From the NCBI GenBank assembly GCA_937952445.1, contig CALGAA010000201.1:1-5942 (forward strand): a stretch of DNA of 5,942 nucleotides, in the 5' to 3' direction. The stretch comes from an uncultured Bacteroidota bacterium (lineage in GTDB: Bacteria > Bacteroidota > Bacteroidia > Chitinophagales > Saprospiraceae). Shown piece after piece: positions 1 to 5,942 of the stretch (position 1 is its first letter; each line of letters opens with the position of its first letter). The position numbers and the translations under genes were made by a program. The notes under the pieces were generated by a model. That model saw nothing but the letters and a program-made list of their open reading frames with translations, was not told where the DNA came from and made no database searches.

Positions 1-1
1 G

Positions 2-121
2 ACCGATTTCAGCATCGAAGCCGCTCCTACGGAAAGCATCGAGCCCGCACTATATGCCTACCCGCTATGCTTGAACCTTACTACCTGGCAGCTATGGCAG
101 GCTGGTATGTCCGCTATCTGA
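2..121 (+). CDS. possible C-terminal tail of an unidentified gene (5' partial)
   Basis: An open frame enters from the left edge and ends at a TGA at 119-121, giving 39 residues that finish in QLWQAGMSAI. I do not recognise the sequence. The frame starting at base 1 is also open, to a TAA at 163-165 (54 residues, ending SLHPHVAQ). The frame chosen here has more purines at first codon positions (about 59% against 43%), which weakly favours it. No minus-strand frame stays open across the segment. If real, it would be the only plus-strand gene of the window, facing the minus-strand block tail to tail. It could equally be a decayed fragment or non-coding DNA; the evidence is only an open frame at the window edge. 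Confidence 0.2.
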   Translation, partial: TDFSIEAAPTESIEPALYAYPLCLNLTTWQLWQAGMSAI

Positions 122-395
122 TGAGGGGAAATGGTCCCTCACTTCATCCCCATGTCGCGCAATAAACCGGCTATACGATTCCTTCTTTGATAAAGACCAT
201 TTTGTCGAGACATCGAATTGGCCAATCCAAATCGTCTCAGGTATAGATACCGGAAATAATTAAATTAGCTAATGCACTTCTGGACGACTCAAAATCTTGA
301 GTTACTAATATATTAAAATTTATCAAATTGTTCTAAAATTTGGTGCTAACTGACAAATTTAAGCAGCAAACATAGGATTTATCCATGCGGACTCT
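122..395. other. gene-free stretch, AT-rich in its second half
   Basis: I see no gene here. It holds small inverted repeats: a 10-bp palindrome attggccaat at 217-226, ggtat/atacc at 240-251, and a 6-bp stem actcaa/ttgagt with a 4-nt loop at 287-302. The last is not followed by a T-run on either strand, so it is not a convincing intrinsic terminator. From about 255 to 366 the DNA is strongly AT-rich and includes ctaatatattaaaat at 305-319, which recurs exactly in front of the carboxypeptidase gene (4247-4261). No promoter can be assigned with confidence. Confidence 0.5.
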
Positions 396-478
396 TTACC
401 ATGGCGCATCAAGGGATTGCCAAGCCCGGTTATACACTGAAACCCCGGGCTCGGCAATCCCTCGACATGCAATGGTAA
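396..478. repeat. long imperfect hairpin (near-palindrome) of the intergenic repeat cluster
   Basis: Bases 412-429 (agggattgccaagcccgg) are the reverse complement of 445-462 with one mismatch (A422 opposite C452), giving an 18-position stem around a 15-nt loop. The pairing extends outward imperfectly (409-410 with 464-465, 404-405 with 469-470) and closes with a perfect 7-bp stem, 396-402 (ttaccat) with 472-478 (atggtaa). The whole is an 83-nt stem-loop. Neither strand has a T-run at the stem base, so it does not look like a simple rho-independent terminator. It begins about 190 bp beyond the stop of the quinone oxidoreductase gene and would form in a read-through transcript. REP/ERIC-like palindromes with such shapes occur in intergenic DNA of many bacteria, but I cannot assign this one to a named family. 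Confidence 0.7.
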
Positions 479-530
479 TTAAATCACTCTATAAAATCCA
501 ATGTGATAAAAAAAGCCAGAAAATGCACAG
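444..530. repeat. intergenic direct repeat, copy 1 (87 bp)
   Basis: This segment aligns without gaps to 582-668 at 70 of 87 positions (about 80%), with an offset of exactly 138 bp. The left end is the GC-rich core (ccgggctcggcaatccct) that also forms the right arm of the hairpin. The rest is A-rich, with the shared blocks aaatccaat and ccagaaa. The offset is a multiple of three, so an open frame runs through both copies. However, the copies differ mostly at sites that change the encoded residue, and copy 2 has a stop where copy 1 has Tyr. That pattern fits a non-coding repeat better than a protein. Confidence 0.75.
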
Positions 531-533
531 AAG

Positions 534-551
534 CCGGGCTTACCGATCCCT
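534..551. repeat. degenerate copy of the repeat core
   Basis: The 18 bases ccgggcttaccgatccct match the core at 445-462 at 14 of 18 positions and keep its orientation, so they are inverted relative to 412-429. The flanks also recall that left arm: the reverse complement of 399-430 and the stretch 531-575 share ccgggctt, atcccttga and a terminal ccatgg, with extra bases inserted between. It lies between the two 87-bp copies and lacks their A-rich half, so it looks like a partial or rearranged unit. Confidence 0.5.
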
Positions 552-581
552 TGACCCACGAGCCCCGCTCCATGGCATAAT

Positions 582-668
582 CCCGGACTCAGCAATCCCT
601 CAATATGGTATGGAAATGAAATCATTCTAAAAAATCCAATCCAATAAAAACAACCAGAAATTACACAG
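582..668. repeat. intergenic direct repeat, copy 2 (87 bp), abutting a stop codon
   Basis: This is the partner of 444-530 (70/87 identical, no indels). Its core at 583-600 (ccggactcagcaatccct) matches that of copy 1 at 16 of 18 positions. The similarity ends at 668, one base short of the quinone oxidoreductase stop codon (672-670 on the minus strand), so the repeat begins essentially at the 3' end of that gene. There is no nearby inverted partner other than the arm at 412-429, so this copy does not form a strong local hairpin by itself. Confidence 0.75.
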
Positions 669-669
669 G

Positions 670-1650
670 CTACGAAACGGTTAACACAATCTTCCCTTTA
701 TTTTGATTGGAAGCCATGAGCTCGTGTGCTTTTTGCGTTTCAGACCAATCGAATGTTTGATAAACAACAGGCTTTAGTCTGCCAGACGAAATATGATCGG
801 AAAAACGATCCAAAAATCCGGCCACTAACTGACGCTTGTACGAACGAGTCCGGGACCGCAAAGTACTCCCTTCGATCGACAGTCGTTTGGAAAGAATGGG
901 TAGTATGTTCAAATCCTTAATCTTCACCCCTCCCATAAGCCCCAGTATGGTCAGTTTTCCATCTCTGGCCAGGGACCAAATGTTATCCTCGAAATACGGC
1001 CCGCCAACCAAATCGAGAATTCCATCCACACCCTTTCCATTCGACCATTCCGTTATCTTTTTCCGAAATGATTCGCTTCTATAATCGACCATTTTATCAT
1101 ATCCCTGATCCAGACAATAGCTTATTTTTCCCCCGGATGCCGTTCCCCACTTTTGTAAGGGCAAATCCTGCATCAATTGGATCGCGGCCGTTCCTACCCC
1201 CGATGCAGCCGCATGGATCAAAACAGAATCCATACTGGTTACATCCATCAATACAAACAAGGCCTGGTATGCAGTCAGGTAGGTTTCGGGCATTCCAGCC
1301 GCCTGGACCCAGGTCATTCCTTTTTGTTTTGGCCATACCATCGATTCATCCATACGGCAGAATTCGGCATACGCACCACCATCCACCAATCCGCAGACTT
1401 CATCACCTTCCTTCCACTTCTTAACTCCTTTTCCTACACTATAAACTACCCCACTGCATTCCAATCCTAAAATTTCTGATGCTCCTTCAGGAGGCGGATA
1501 ATTGCCCAGACGCTGTAAAAGATCGGCCCGGTTGAGACCAAACGCCCGAACTTCGACGAGTATCTCCTCCACACCGGGATTGGGGACAGGGGCCTGATCA
1601 AAATACAGGTCAGATTGCAGATCCCCGGGGTCGAAATTGATAAATTGCAT
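670..1650 (-). CDS. NAD(P)H:quinone oxidoreductase, PIG3/zeta-crystallin type (zinc-free MDR family)
   Basis: The predicted enzyme is a cytoplasmic medium-chain reductase that passes hydride from NAD(P)H, probably NADPH, to quinones or related electrophilic carbonyls. The 326 residues match the usual family length (about 325-335). An N-terminal GroES-like domain carries the PIG3 signature at about 37-69 (FGLNRADLLQR, then YPPPEGASEILGLECSG). The Rossmann nucleotide-binding loop is HAAASGVGTAAIQL at 146-159. ASGGK at 171-175 and DYR at 189-191 occupy the positions that contact the NADP phosphate and ribose in related quinone reductases. The C-terminus ends in the family-typical NKGKIVL. The structural-zinc cysteine cluster of alcohol dehydrogenases is absent, as expected. 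The start fits the family N-terminus (MQFINFDPGD); no clear Shine-Dalgarno precedes it. It lies 163 bp after the carboxypeptidase gene in the same direction, probably as its own unit. The exact substrate cannot be read from sequence; crotonyl-CoA reductase-like or other MDR activity is less likely. Confidence 0.9.
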   Translation of the reverse strand: MQFINFDPGDLQSDLYFDQAPVPNPGVEEILVEVRAFGLNRADLLQRLGNYPPPEGASEILGLECSGVVYSVGKGVKKWKEGDEVCGLVDGGAYAEFCRMDESMVWPKQKGMTWVQAAGMPETYLTAYQALFVLMDVTSMDSVLIHAAASGVGTAAIQLMQDLPLQKWGTASGGKISYCLDQGYDKMVDYRSESFRKKITEWSNGKGVDGILDLVGGPYFEDNIWSLARDGKLTILGLMGGVKIKDLNILPILSKRLSIEGSTLRSRTRSYKRQLVAGFLDRFSDHISSGRLKPVVYQTFDWSETQKAHELMASNQNKGKIVLTVS

Positions 1651-1696
1651 ATAGTTCGTCTTTAGGACGATGAAGGTATATTTCTACAACGGACTT

Positions 1697-1704
1697 TAAA
1701 AATA
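1697..1704 (-). promoter_or_regulatory. weak candidate -7 element for the quinone oxidoreductase gene
   Basis: Read on the minus strand this is TATTTTTA, one base away from the Bacteroidota -7 consensus TAnnTTTG, about 47 nt before the start codon. No convincing TTTG-type -33 box sits at the right distance, and the surrounding DNA is AT-rich, so chance is a serious alternative. Confidence 0.15.
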
Positions 1705-1813
1705 TTTATTGACAGCTTTGAGAAGCCCGGAAGAATACCTCAAAAGATCCGGAAGGAAAAGGATGAGTTCATTTAAGGGTATCTGGAATAAAAATTTCCA
1801 TTTCCTCTAAACT

Positions 1814-4180
1814 CTATGGCAAGACCACAAATTTTTGCGCTTTCAATCGCTGTCCTTGCCGGGTAATCAATTGCAACAGATACATCCCCGGGGGGTATTG
1901 CCCCACTTCCAACGTATTCAATCCGGAAACCGCCTCACCTTTCTTCATTAACTGACCGAGTTGATTCCTGATTTCGTAACCGGCAATGAGCTGGTTTCCG
2001 GTCTTTTCCATCACTTTAAGATGCAACACCCCATCGCTAACCGGATTTGGGTAAAATTCGTGCTCGCCCCAAGTCAGAAGTTCATCCCGATTAGGTGTGA
2101 TGGTTTGAGAATAGGTGATTTTCATATCGTCCACAAAGATCCCATCCCTGGCATCAGCAGATTCGGAAACCAAATTCCATTTAAAATACACGTCCTTACC
2201 CCGATACGGATTCAGAGAAATACATTCGGTTAGCCATTCGTCCTGCACGCCGGTATAAACCGGAGATACGACACCATCGTAATTGTAATGCTCTGTAGTC
2301 AGATTTCCGCACAAGGGGGTGAACCGCACCCCATCGGTACTAATGGAAAGCTGGGCGTAATCGACCCCATATGTAATATCCCATTTGGCCTTGAAAGTCA
2401 GATATACTTCCTCTTCCTGCGGAATGCGGTAACTCTGAGAGCTAATGATAAAGTTCTCAGTGGAAGTGTTGTACAATCCTTTCGGAGAATCAGTTATACT
2501 CGATGGAGCCGTATAATATTCCGCGGTCGTCGTCCCCCAACTGTTGGAAGAATGGCTGGACCGGACCCATGAATCTATATCTGCAGCCCGGGTTAACACA
2601 TCAATTTCTTCCTGCCTGGTGGAATATATATAGGTCATCGTGTCGATGACAGCCAGCGTACCGTTGTCCAGGGTCATCACAAATTGAACAACTTCGCCGT
2701 CCGCCATTCCAGGTCTCAAATCGATATCTACCACATATTCCTGTTGGTTTTCCAACCCAAAATAGTAAAAGGACTCCGGTGAATGAACGATATTGTCGGT
2801 TAAGGGCGTGATCTTACTTTGCACTACACCATCTTCGAGTGTGACAGGGTACAGATAAAATTTATGCTGCAGCCTGGATGAGTAAAAAATGGGATCGGAC
2901 GTAGGAACCACCATGACTGAGCCATGTGGGGCCATCGCCATTCGGATATTTTGCTGCAATTCACGGGCACACAATCGTTCGATATGGGACTTTTTGGGCC
3001 AAAATCCAAAAACGCCGGGACCTACTTCCGGTGTCATCGAAAAAATTCGTTGTTTGCTTTCGGTTTCTCCGTACATCCAGTCATCCGTATCTCCATTGGT
3101 GGAATACAACACCGTTTCGGTCGAGGTACCATGCAATATTCTTTTTTCGAACGTCAGCGAACGTGCCAGGGATTGGAAATGTTTTTCGTGGGGATTGGAA
3201 TCCATCGAGTACCCCCAGGGATAGATCAGAAAGTCACCAAACGAGTGGTAATTCAGGGCGGAATAAATCTCATGATTTTCGCAGAACCACTTCACTGCCT
3301 GAGTTTCCGGTTCAGAAAATGCAGAAGGTCCGCGGTACAATTCCGAGGTGGGATCATTCGAGGAACCCACGGAATTGTATCCCCATTTGTAGCCGTAATT
3401 TCGATTGAGATCTACGCCAAAATGCTCTCCTCCAAGAGGGCGCCGGTTTTTTCGCCACATGCCTCCCCCATCGGGAGCCATCCGGGCATTGTAAGCATAT
3501 CCATCAGGGTTAACGCAGGGGATAAAATATAAATTGGTGTGGTCCAATATGTGTTTGATCTGAGGATCCGAATGGTAATTTTCCAGCATGTACCACATAA
3601 AATAAACCAGCTGCTGCATACTCAGTGGCTCCCGGGCATGATGCAAGGCGGTGTATAAAACGCCTTTCTTCTCGCCCTGACCTTTCCCGCTAATTTTGGT
3701 CCAAACGATCGGTCGTCCTTCGTGGGTTTTAAACTGGCTGATCGGCAACGGTGGATTGATCAGATCGGGAAACAGTTCGTGCATTCTCTCCAGTTCTTCC
3801 ATCAGCTCATCCAGGGTCAAGTATCCCCCCATCGATCCAAGTCGAAAATGTTGTGGTGTCGTCGGTTCATTGCCGCACAACTGAACTTGGGATCGAAAAT
3901 CCAGCGTTTTGTTCTGCTCCCGGTAATGGGCGGTCAAATCTTCCACCAATACTTCGTACAGGACGCCTGACTGATCGAGGGCAGCCTGGTCTTCACCTGG
4001 AATTTCCACGATGGTGCGATCCCCTTCCCGGTGGACATGGTCAACCTCCAGAAAGTTTCTGGCATCGACATAATCCGCATTGGATATCGCGATTCGTACA
4101 TATTTTTCAGACTGGGCAAAACCGGTAGACATTCCGGTCATCAGAAACAGCAGGCAGGCGATCAATCGATGTGGGGACAT
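1814..4180 (-). CDS. secreted M14 zinc carboxypeptidase with T9SS C-terminal sorting domain
   Basis: Predicted extracellular or cell-surface metallopeptidase that trims C-terminal residues from peptides. Residues 1-22 form a signal peptide (hydrophobic stretch, then GFA before QSEK), and about 24-110 look like a propeptide-like region. The M14 catalytic domain spans roughly 118-420 with every key residue visible: zinc ligands H181 and E184 (HHAREP) and H312 (YHSFGD), substrate-binding R243 (MWRKN) and N259-R260 (DLNRN), Y370 (DDWMY) and the catalytic base E385 (MTPEVG). About 428-520 appears to be a beta-sandwich. Residues 530-690 resemble the MAM/immune-inhibitor-A-like beta-sandwich seen in secreted proteases, ending IFVDDMKI. 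The tail from 709 (FYPNP...GMYLLQL...KFVV) is a type A T9SS sorting domain, implying outer-membrane export and probable surface attachment. The gene is intact, has no obvious Shine-Dalgarno, and starts 96 bp after the sugar transferase gene. Substrate specificity cannot be assigned. Confidence 0.93.
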   Translation of the reverse strand: MSPHRLIACLLFLMTGMSTGFAQSEKYVRIAISNADYVDARNFLEVDHVHREGDRTIVEIPGEDQAALDQSGVLYEVLVEDLTAHYREQNKTLDFRSQVQLCGNEPTTPQHFRLGSMGGYLTLDELMEELERMHELFPDLINPPLPISQFKTHEGRPIVWTKISGKGQGEKKGVLYTALHHAREPLSMQQLVYFMWYMLENYHSDPQIKHILDHTNLYFIPCVNPDGYAYNARMAPDGGGMWRKNRRPLGGEHFGVDLNRNYGYKWGYNSVGSSNDPTSELYRGPSAFSEPETQAVKWFCENHEIYSALNYHSFGDFLIYPWGYSMDSNPHEKHFQSLARSLTFEKRILHGTSTETVLYSTNGDTDDWMYGETESKQRIFSMTPEVGPGVFGFWPKKSHIERLCARELQQNIRMAMAPHGSVMVVPTSDPIFYSSRLQHKFYLYPVTLEDGVVQSKITPLTDNIVHSPESFYYFGLENQQEYVVDIDLRPGMADGEVVQFVMTLDNGTLAVIDTMTYIYSTRQEEIDVLTRAADIDSWVRSSHSSNSWGTTTAEYYTAPSSITDSPKGLYNTSTENFIISSQSYRIPQEEEVYLTFKAKWDITYGVDYAQLSISTDGVRFTPLCGNLTTEHYNYDGVVSPVYTGVQDEWLTECISLNPYRGKDVYFKWNLVSESADARDGIFVDDMKITYSQTITPNRDELLTWGEHEFYPNPVSDGVLHLKVMEKTGNQLIAGYEIRNQLGQLMKKGEAVSGLNTLEVGQYPPGMYLLQLITRQGQRLKAQKFVVLP

Positions 4181-4256
4181 ATATGGTTTATGCTCGTTTT
4201 CGGGAATCGTCCCCCACGGTGAGGGGTCTGAAATTTGGTTCGCGGGCTAATATATT

Positions 4257-4264
4257 AAAATATA
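4257..4264 (-). promoter_or_regulatory. weak candidate -7 element for the carboxypeptidase gene
   Basis: The 96-bp gap between the sugar transferase stop and the carboxypeptidase start is AT-rich at its upstream end. Read on the minus strand, TATATTTT differs from the Bacteroidota -7 consensus TAnnTTTG only in the last base and lies about 77 nt before the ATG. A proper -33 box is not evident. The size of the gap and this AT-rich block suggest a separate promoter, but the motif match is too weak to be decisive. Confidence 0.2.
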
Positions 4265-4276
4265 TCTGAATATGAA

Positions 4277-5671
4277 TCATTTCCCTGAACCTTTAACTAA
4301 TACCAATAAGGTGTAAAACAAAATTTTCAAATCGAGGGCAAAGGAACGGTTCTCGATATACAAAATATCATATTTCAATCTTTGAAGCATTTCTTCGACG
4401 GTAGATGCGTAACCGTACTTGACCTGTCCCCAGGAAGTAATCCCGGGTTTGACCCGCAGCAGATGCCGGTAATGGGGTGCCTGCTCCATGATTTTTTCAA
4501 TATAATACGCCCGTTCTGGCCGCGGTCCGACAAGCGACATGTCCCCTTTGAGGACATTCCAGAACTGGGGTAATTCATCGATCCGCCATTTTCGCATCAC
4601 GCTGCCCCATGGGGTACAACGGTCATCGCCTTCAAAAGACAATTGCGGTCCATCCGCTTCCGCGCCCACCTTCATCGATCGAAACTTATAAATGCGGAAT
4701 GGTTTGCCTCCCAGCCCAATTCGTTCCTGCGTATAAAGTATGGGGCCGGGCGAAGACAGGCGTACCCGAATGGCGATATACAAATACAACCACCAGAATA
4801 GTAAAAACACAGCGATGGAAACAACAATGTCAAAAACCCGTTTCATGACCCGCTGCCATCGCGGCATGATCTCCCGCTCCACCTCGATCAAAATAGCTCC
4901 GTACACGTAATTGAGCTTAACCTTCCCCAGGAGAATGTCATACAAATCAGGGATGGTCCGGATCGTGACATGTCTGGAATAATCGAACAATACGTCCAGT
5001 AATTTTCGCAGTTTGTGGTATTCGTCGTCTTCCAGTGCTACCAGGACTTCTTCCACCTGATACTCCTTGATAATCCGGTCGATCTCCTCCATTCCCCCCA
5101 GGTGATCGAGATTGGGATGATGTGGTTTGTCCGTGGTTCCATTCACGTGAACATATCCCACCACGTTGTATCCGGCGAATTCTTTCTGAACATCGATTTC
5201 CCGATGCAAATCCCACGCCCGTCCATTGCTTCCGATCAAAATGGTATTGAACGTAATGTGTCCTTTTTGAATCCGATCGTGAAGAATGGTCAAATGGATA
5301 ATTCTCGCCAATCCCAGGGCCAGAAACTGAAACCCAAAGTAGGTGGCGATATCGATCACCCCTATGGTGGGCCGATACAGAACATTGAGCAAATATAAAA
5401 TAAACACCCCGAGTACCGTGTGCCAAAACGTACGGGAAAAAGTCTTAAACCTGGTCTTTCGGTACGGATCCTGATATTCATCCAGGAAGAGAAAAAACAC
5501 GAACCAGAACACGGGAACGAAGCCCAATCTGAGCCAGTTCATTCCGATATCGTCCGGCAGTGGAGGAACTGCCAGAGGATAATTGTTCTGAAACAACCAC
5601 CATACGATAGCACTGATCACAATGTCCGTGATCACGTATATAATCAATGCAATCCTCCGGGGTTGTTTCAT
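4277..5671 (-). CDS. polyprenyl-phosphate hexose-1-phosphate transferase (exopolysaccharide initiating sugar transferase)
   Basis: Inner-membrane enzyme that moves a sugar 1-phosphate from a nucleotide sugar (typically UDP-linked) to undecaprenyl phosphate, the first step in building exopolysaccharide, capsule or O-antigen repeat units. The 464-residue length and layout fit the large WbaP/WcaJ-like class. The N-terminal membrane segments are at about 7-25, 47-63, 82-97 and 104-121. A Rossmann-like CoA-binding-type domain follows at about 140-260 (TILIGSNGRAWDL). The hydrophobic segment 278-301 leads into the catalytic domain with SSPGPILYTQERIG (307-319), YKFRSM (328-333), the catalytic Asp-Glu pair D365-E366 in RIDELPQFWNVLKGD, VGPRPE (381-386) and GITSWGQV (410-417). 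The ATG overlaps the upstream gene's stop (ATGA), so the two are co-transcribed and likely translationally coupled; AGGA 6 nt before the start supports this start. The sugar transferred cannot be deduced. No truncation or missing residue is seen. Confidence 0.95.
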   Translation of the reverse strand: MKQPRRIALIIYVITDIVISAIVWWLFQNNYPLAVPPLPDDIGMNWLRLGFVPVFWFVFFLFLDEYQDPYRKTRFKTFSRTFWHTVLGVFILYLLNVLYRPTIGVIDIATYFGFQFLALGLARIIHLTILHDRIQKGHITFNTILIGSNGRAWDLHREIDVQKEFAGYNVVGYVHVNGTTDKPHHPNLDHLGGMEEIDRIIKEYQVEEVLVALEDDEYHKLRKLLDVLFDYSRHVTIRTIPDLYDILLGKVKLNYVYGAILIEVEREIMPRWQRVMKRVFDIVVSIAVFLLFWWLYLYIAIRVRLSSPGPILYTQERIGLGGKPFRIYKFRSMKVGAEADGPQLSFEGDDRCTPWGSVMRKWRIDELPQFWNVLKGDMSLVGPRPERAYYIEKIMEQAPHYRHLLRVKPGITSWGQVKYGYASTVEEMLQRLKYDILYIENRSFALDLKILFYTLLVLVKGSGK

Positions 5672-5942
5672 GCAGGATCCTGATCTAACCGATTAAGAAA
5701 TTCCTTTAACTTTCCCTGCATCGCAACGGCCTGCTCGATTTGCTCCGCAAGTTCGAGCGCCCGAAGCCCATCACTGAGAGAAACCGCCTCGGGTTCATCC
5801 GCGGTAACGGATCGATAAAAAGATTCGAATTCCTGTTTGATCGCATTGGTTTGTGGTCCTTCAATATTGCTTATGGTGATAAATTTCTCACGGTCCCCCA
5901 GGTCGAGTTTGAGCGCTTCTTCCCCCATTTTTTCATCATCGA
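5668..5942 (-). CDS. Gfo/Idh/MocA-family oxidoreductase, C-terminal part (5' end beyond the window)
   Basis: Only the last 90 codons are present. The frame is open to the right edge, so the in-frame ATG at 5928 is an internal Met and not the start. The visible part matches the C-terminal end of Bacteroidota Gfo/Idh/MocA dehydrogenases: a beta-strand (KFITISNI), then PQTNAIKQEFESFYRSV, the acidic loop PEAVSLSDGLRALELAEQI, and a short charged helix. The family's NAD(P)-binding Rossmann domain and catalytic EKP/His residues would lie outside the window and cannot be checked. Enzymes of this family oxidise or reduce sugars and nucleotide sugars (for example at C3 of UDP-GlcNAcA). Overlap with the downstream initiating sugar transferase suggests a role in making a precursor sugar for surface polysaccharide. 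That role is inferred from context; family membership rests on the C-terminal pattern alone. Confidence 0.75.
   Translation of the reverse strand, partial: DDEKMGEEALKLDLGDREKFITISNIEGPQTNAIKQEFESFYRSVTADEPEAVSLSDGLRALELAEQIEQAVAMQGKLKEFLNRLDQDPA
5678..5681 (-). promoter_or_regulatory. ribosome binding site of the sugar transferase gene
   Basis: On the minus strand AGGA lies 6 nt before the ATG at 5671, inside the last codons of the upstream dehydrogenase gene. The other starts in this window lack a comparable motif, so this one, together with the ATGA overlap, favours the chosen start and coupled translation. Confidence 0.45.

Noticed and set aside
385..630. 81-codon plus-strand open frame across the repeat cluster, encoding a peptide with an internal repeat (GSAIP.../DSAIP...)
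   Set aside because: The peptide repeat follows automatically from the 138-bp DNA repeat offset being a multiple of three. Differences between the copies are mostly residue-changing, copy 2 carries a stop, and the peptide resembles no family I know.
1097..1336. Possible compensated frameshift in the quinone oxidoreductase around residues 158-176, where the usual small-residue GA-V motif after the Rossmann loop is not obvious
   Set aside because: The main frame still gives TASGGK followed by YCLDQG and DYR, which fit the expected family positions. The alternative frame does not restore a better match and the length is normal.
1765..1814. Weak nested stems (gagtt/aactc and tggaa/ttcca) after the carboxypeptidase stop as an intrinsic terminator
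   Set aside because: Both stems are 5 bp, AT-rich, and lack a downstream T-run on the minus strand.
2924..3532. 202-codon plus-strand open frame antisense to the carboxypeptidase gene
   Set aside because: It lies entirely over the catalytic domain, whose conserved residues fix the true frame. It shows no family features and is a shadow of the real gene.
4211..4226. GC-rich small hairpin (ccccca/tgagggg with a triloop) between the sugar transferase and carboxypeptidase genes, as a terminator or attenuator
   Set aside because: The stem is only about 6 bp with a wobble pair, and no T-run follows on the minus strand.
4947..5426. 159-codon minus-strand open frame inside the sugar transferase gene
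   Set aside because: It overlaps, in another frame, the CoA-binding-like region of a gene with strong family motifs along its length. Its Ser/Gly/Arg-rich composition is typical of an off-frame read.

Overview
This window reads as a chromosomal piece from a member of the Bacteroidota, most likely a Saprospiria/Chitinophagia-like environmental lineage. The main reasons are a secreted zinc carboxypeptidase that ends in a type IX secretion system (T9SS) sorting domain, a Bacteroidota-type Gfo/Idh/MocA dehydrogenase tail, and start codons that mostly lack Shine-Dalgarno sequences. The phylum call is inference from protein families; no rRNA or other marker gene is present.

Layout. All four convincing genes lie on the minus strand, so transcription runs right to left. 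From the right edge: (i) the last 90 codons of a Gfo/Idh/MocA-type oxidoreductase (5942-5668); (ii) a complete polyprenyl-phosphate hexose-1-phosphate transferase (5671-4277) that starts inside the stop codon of the first gene (ATGA overlap); (iii) after a 96-bp AT-rich gap, a 788-residue secreted M14 zinc carboxypeptidase with a T9SS sorting domain (4180-1814); (iv) after a 163-bp gap, a 326-residue PIG3/zeta-crystallin-type NAD(P)H:quinone oxidoreductase (1650-670). Bases 1-669 hold no convincing complete gene. They contain a possible plus-strand C-terminal gene remnant at the left edge, an AT-rich stretch, and a cluster of related repeats (396-668) with a long imperfect hairpin.

How the genes fit together. 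The first two genes look like the end of a surface-polysaccharide operon: a nucleotide-sugar or sugar dehydrogenase followed, with translational coupling, by the membrane enzyme that loads the first sugar phosphate onto the lipid carrier. The M14 peptidase is an exported or cell-surface degradative enzyme, and the quinone oxidoreductase is a cytoplasmic housekeeping/redox enzyme. The wider gaps before these two suggest separate transcription units, though read-through cannot be excluded.

I found no CRISPR array, RNA gene, insertion sequence or clear novel defence or mobile system. The least explained feature is the intergenic repeat cluster directly downstream of the quinone oxidoreductase gene.
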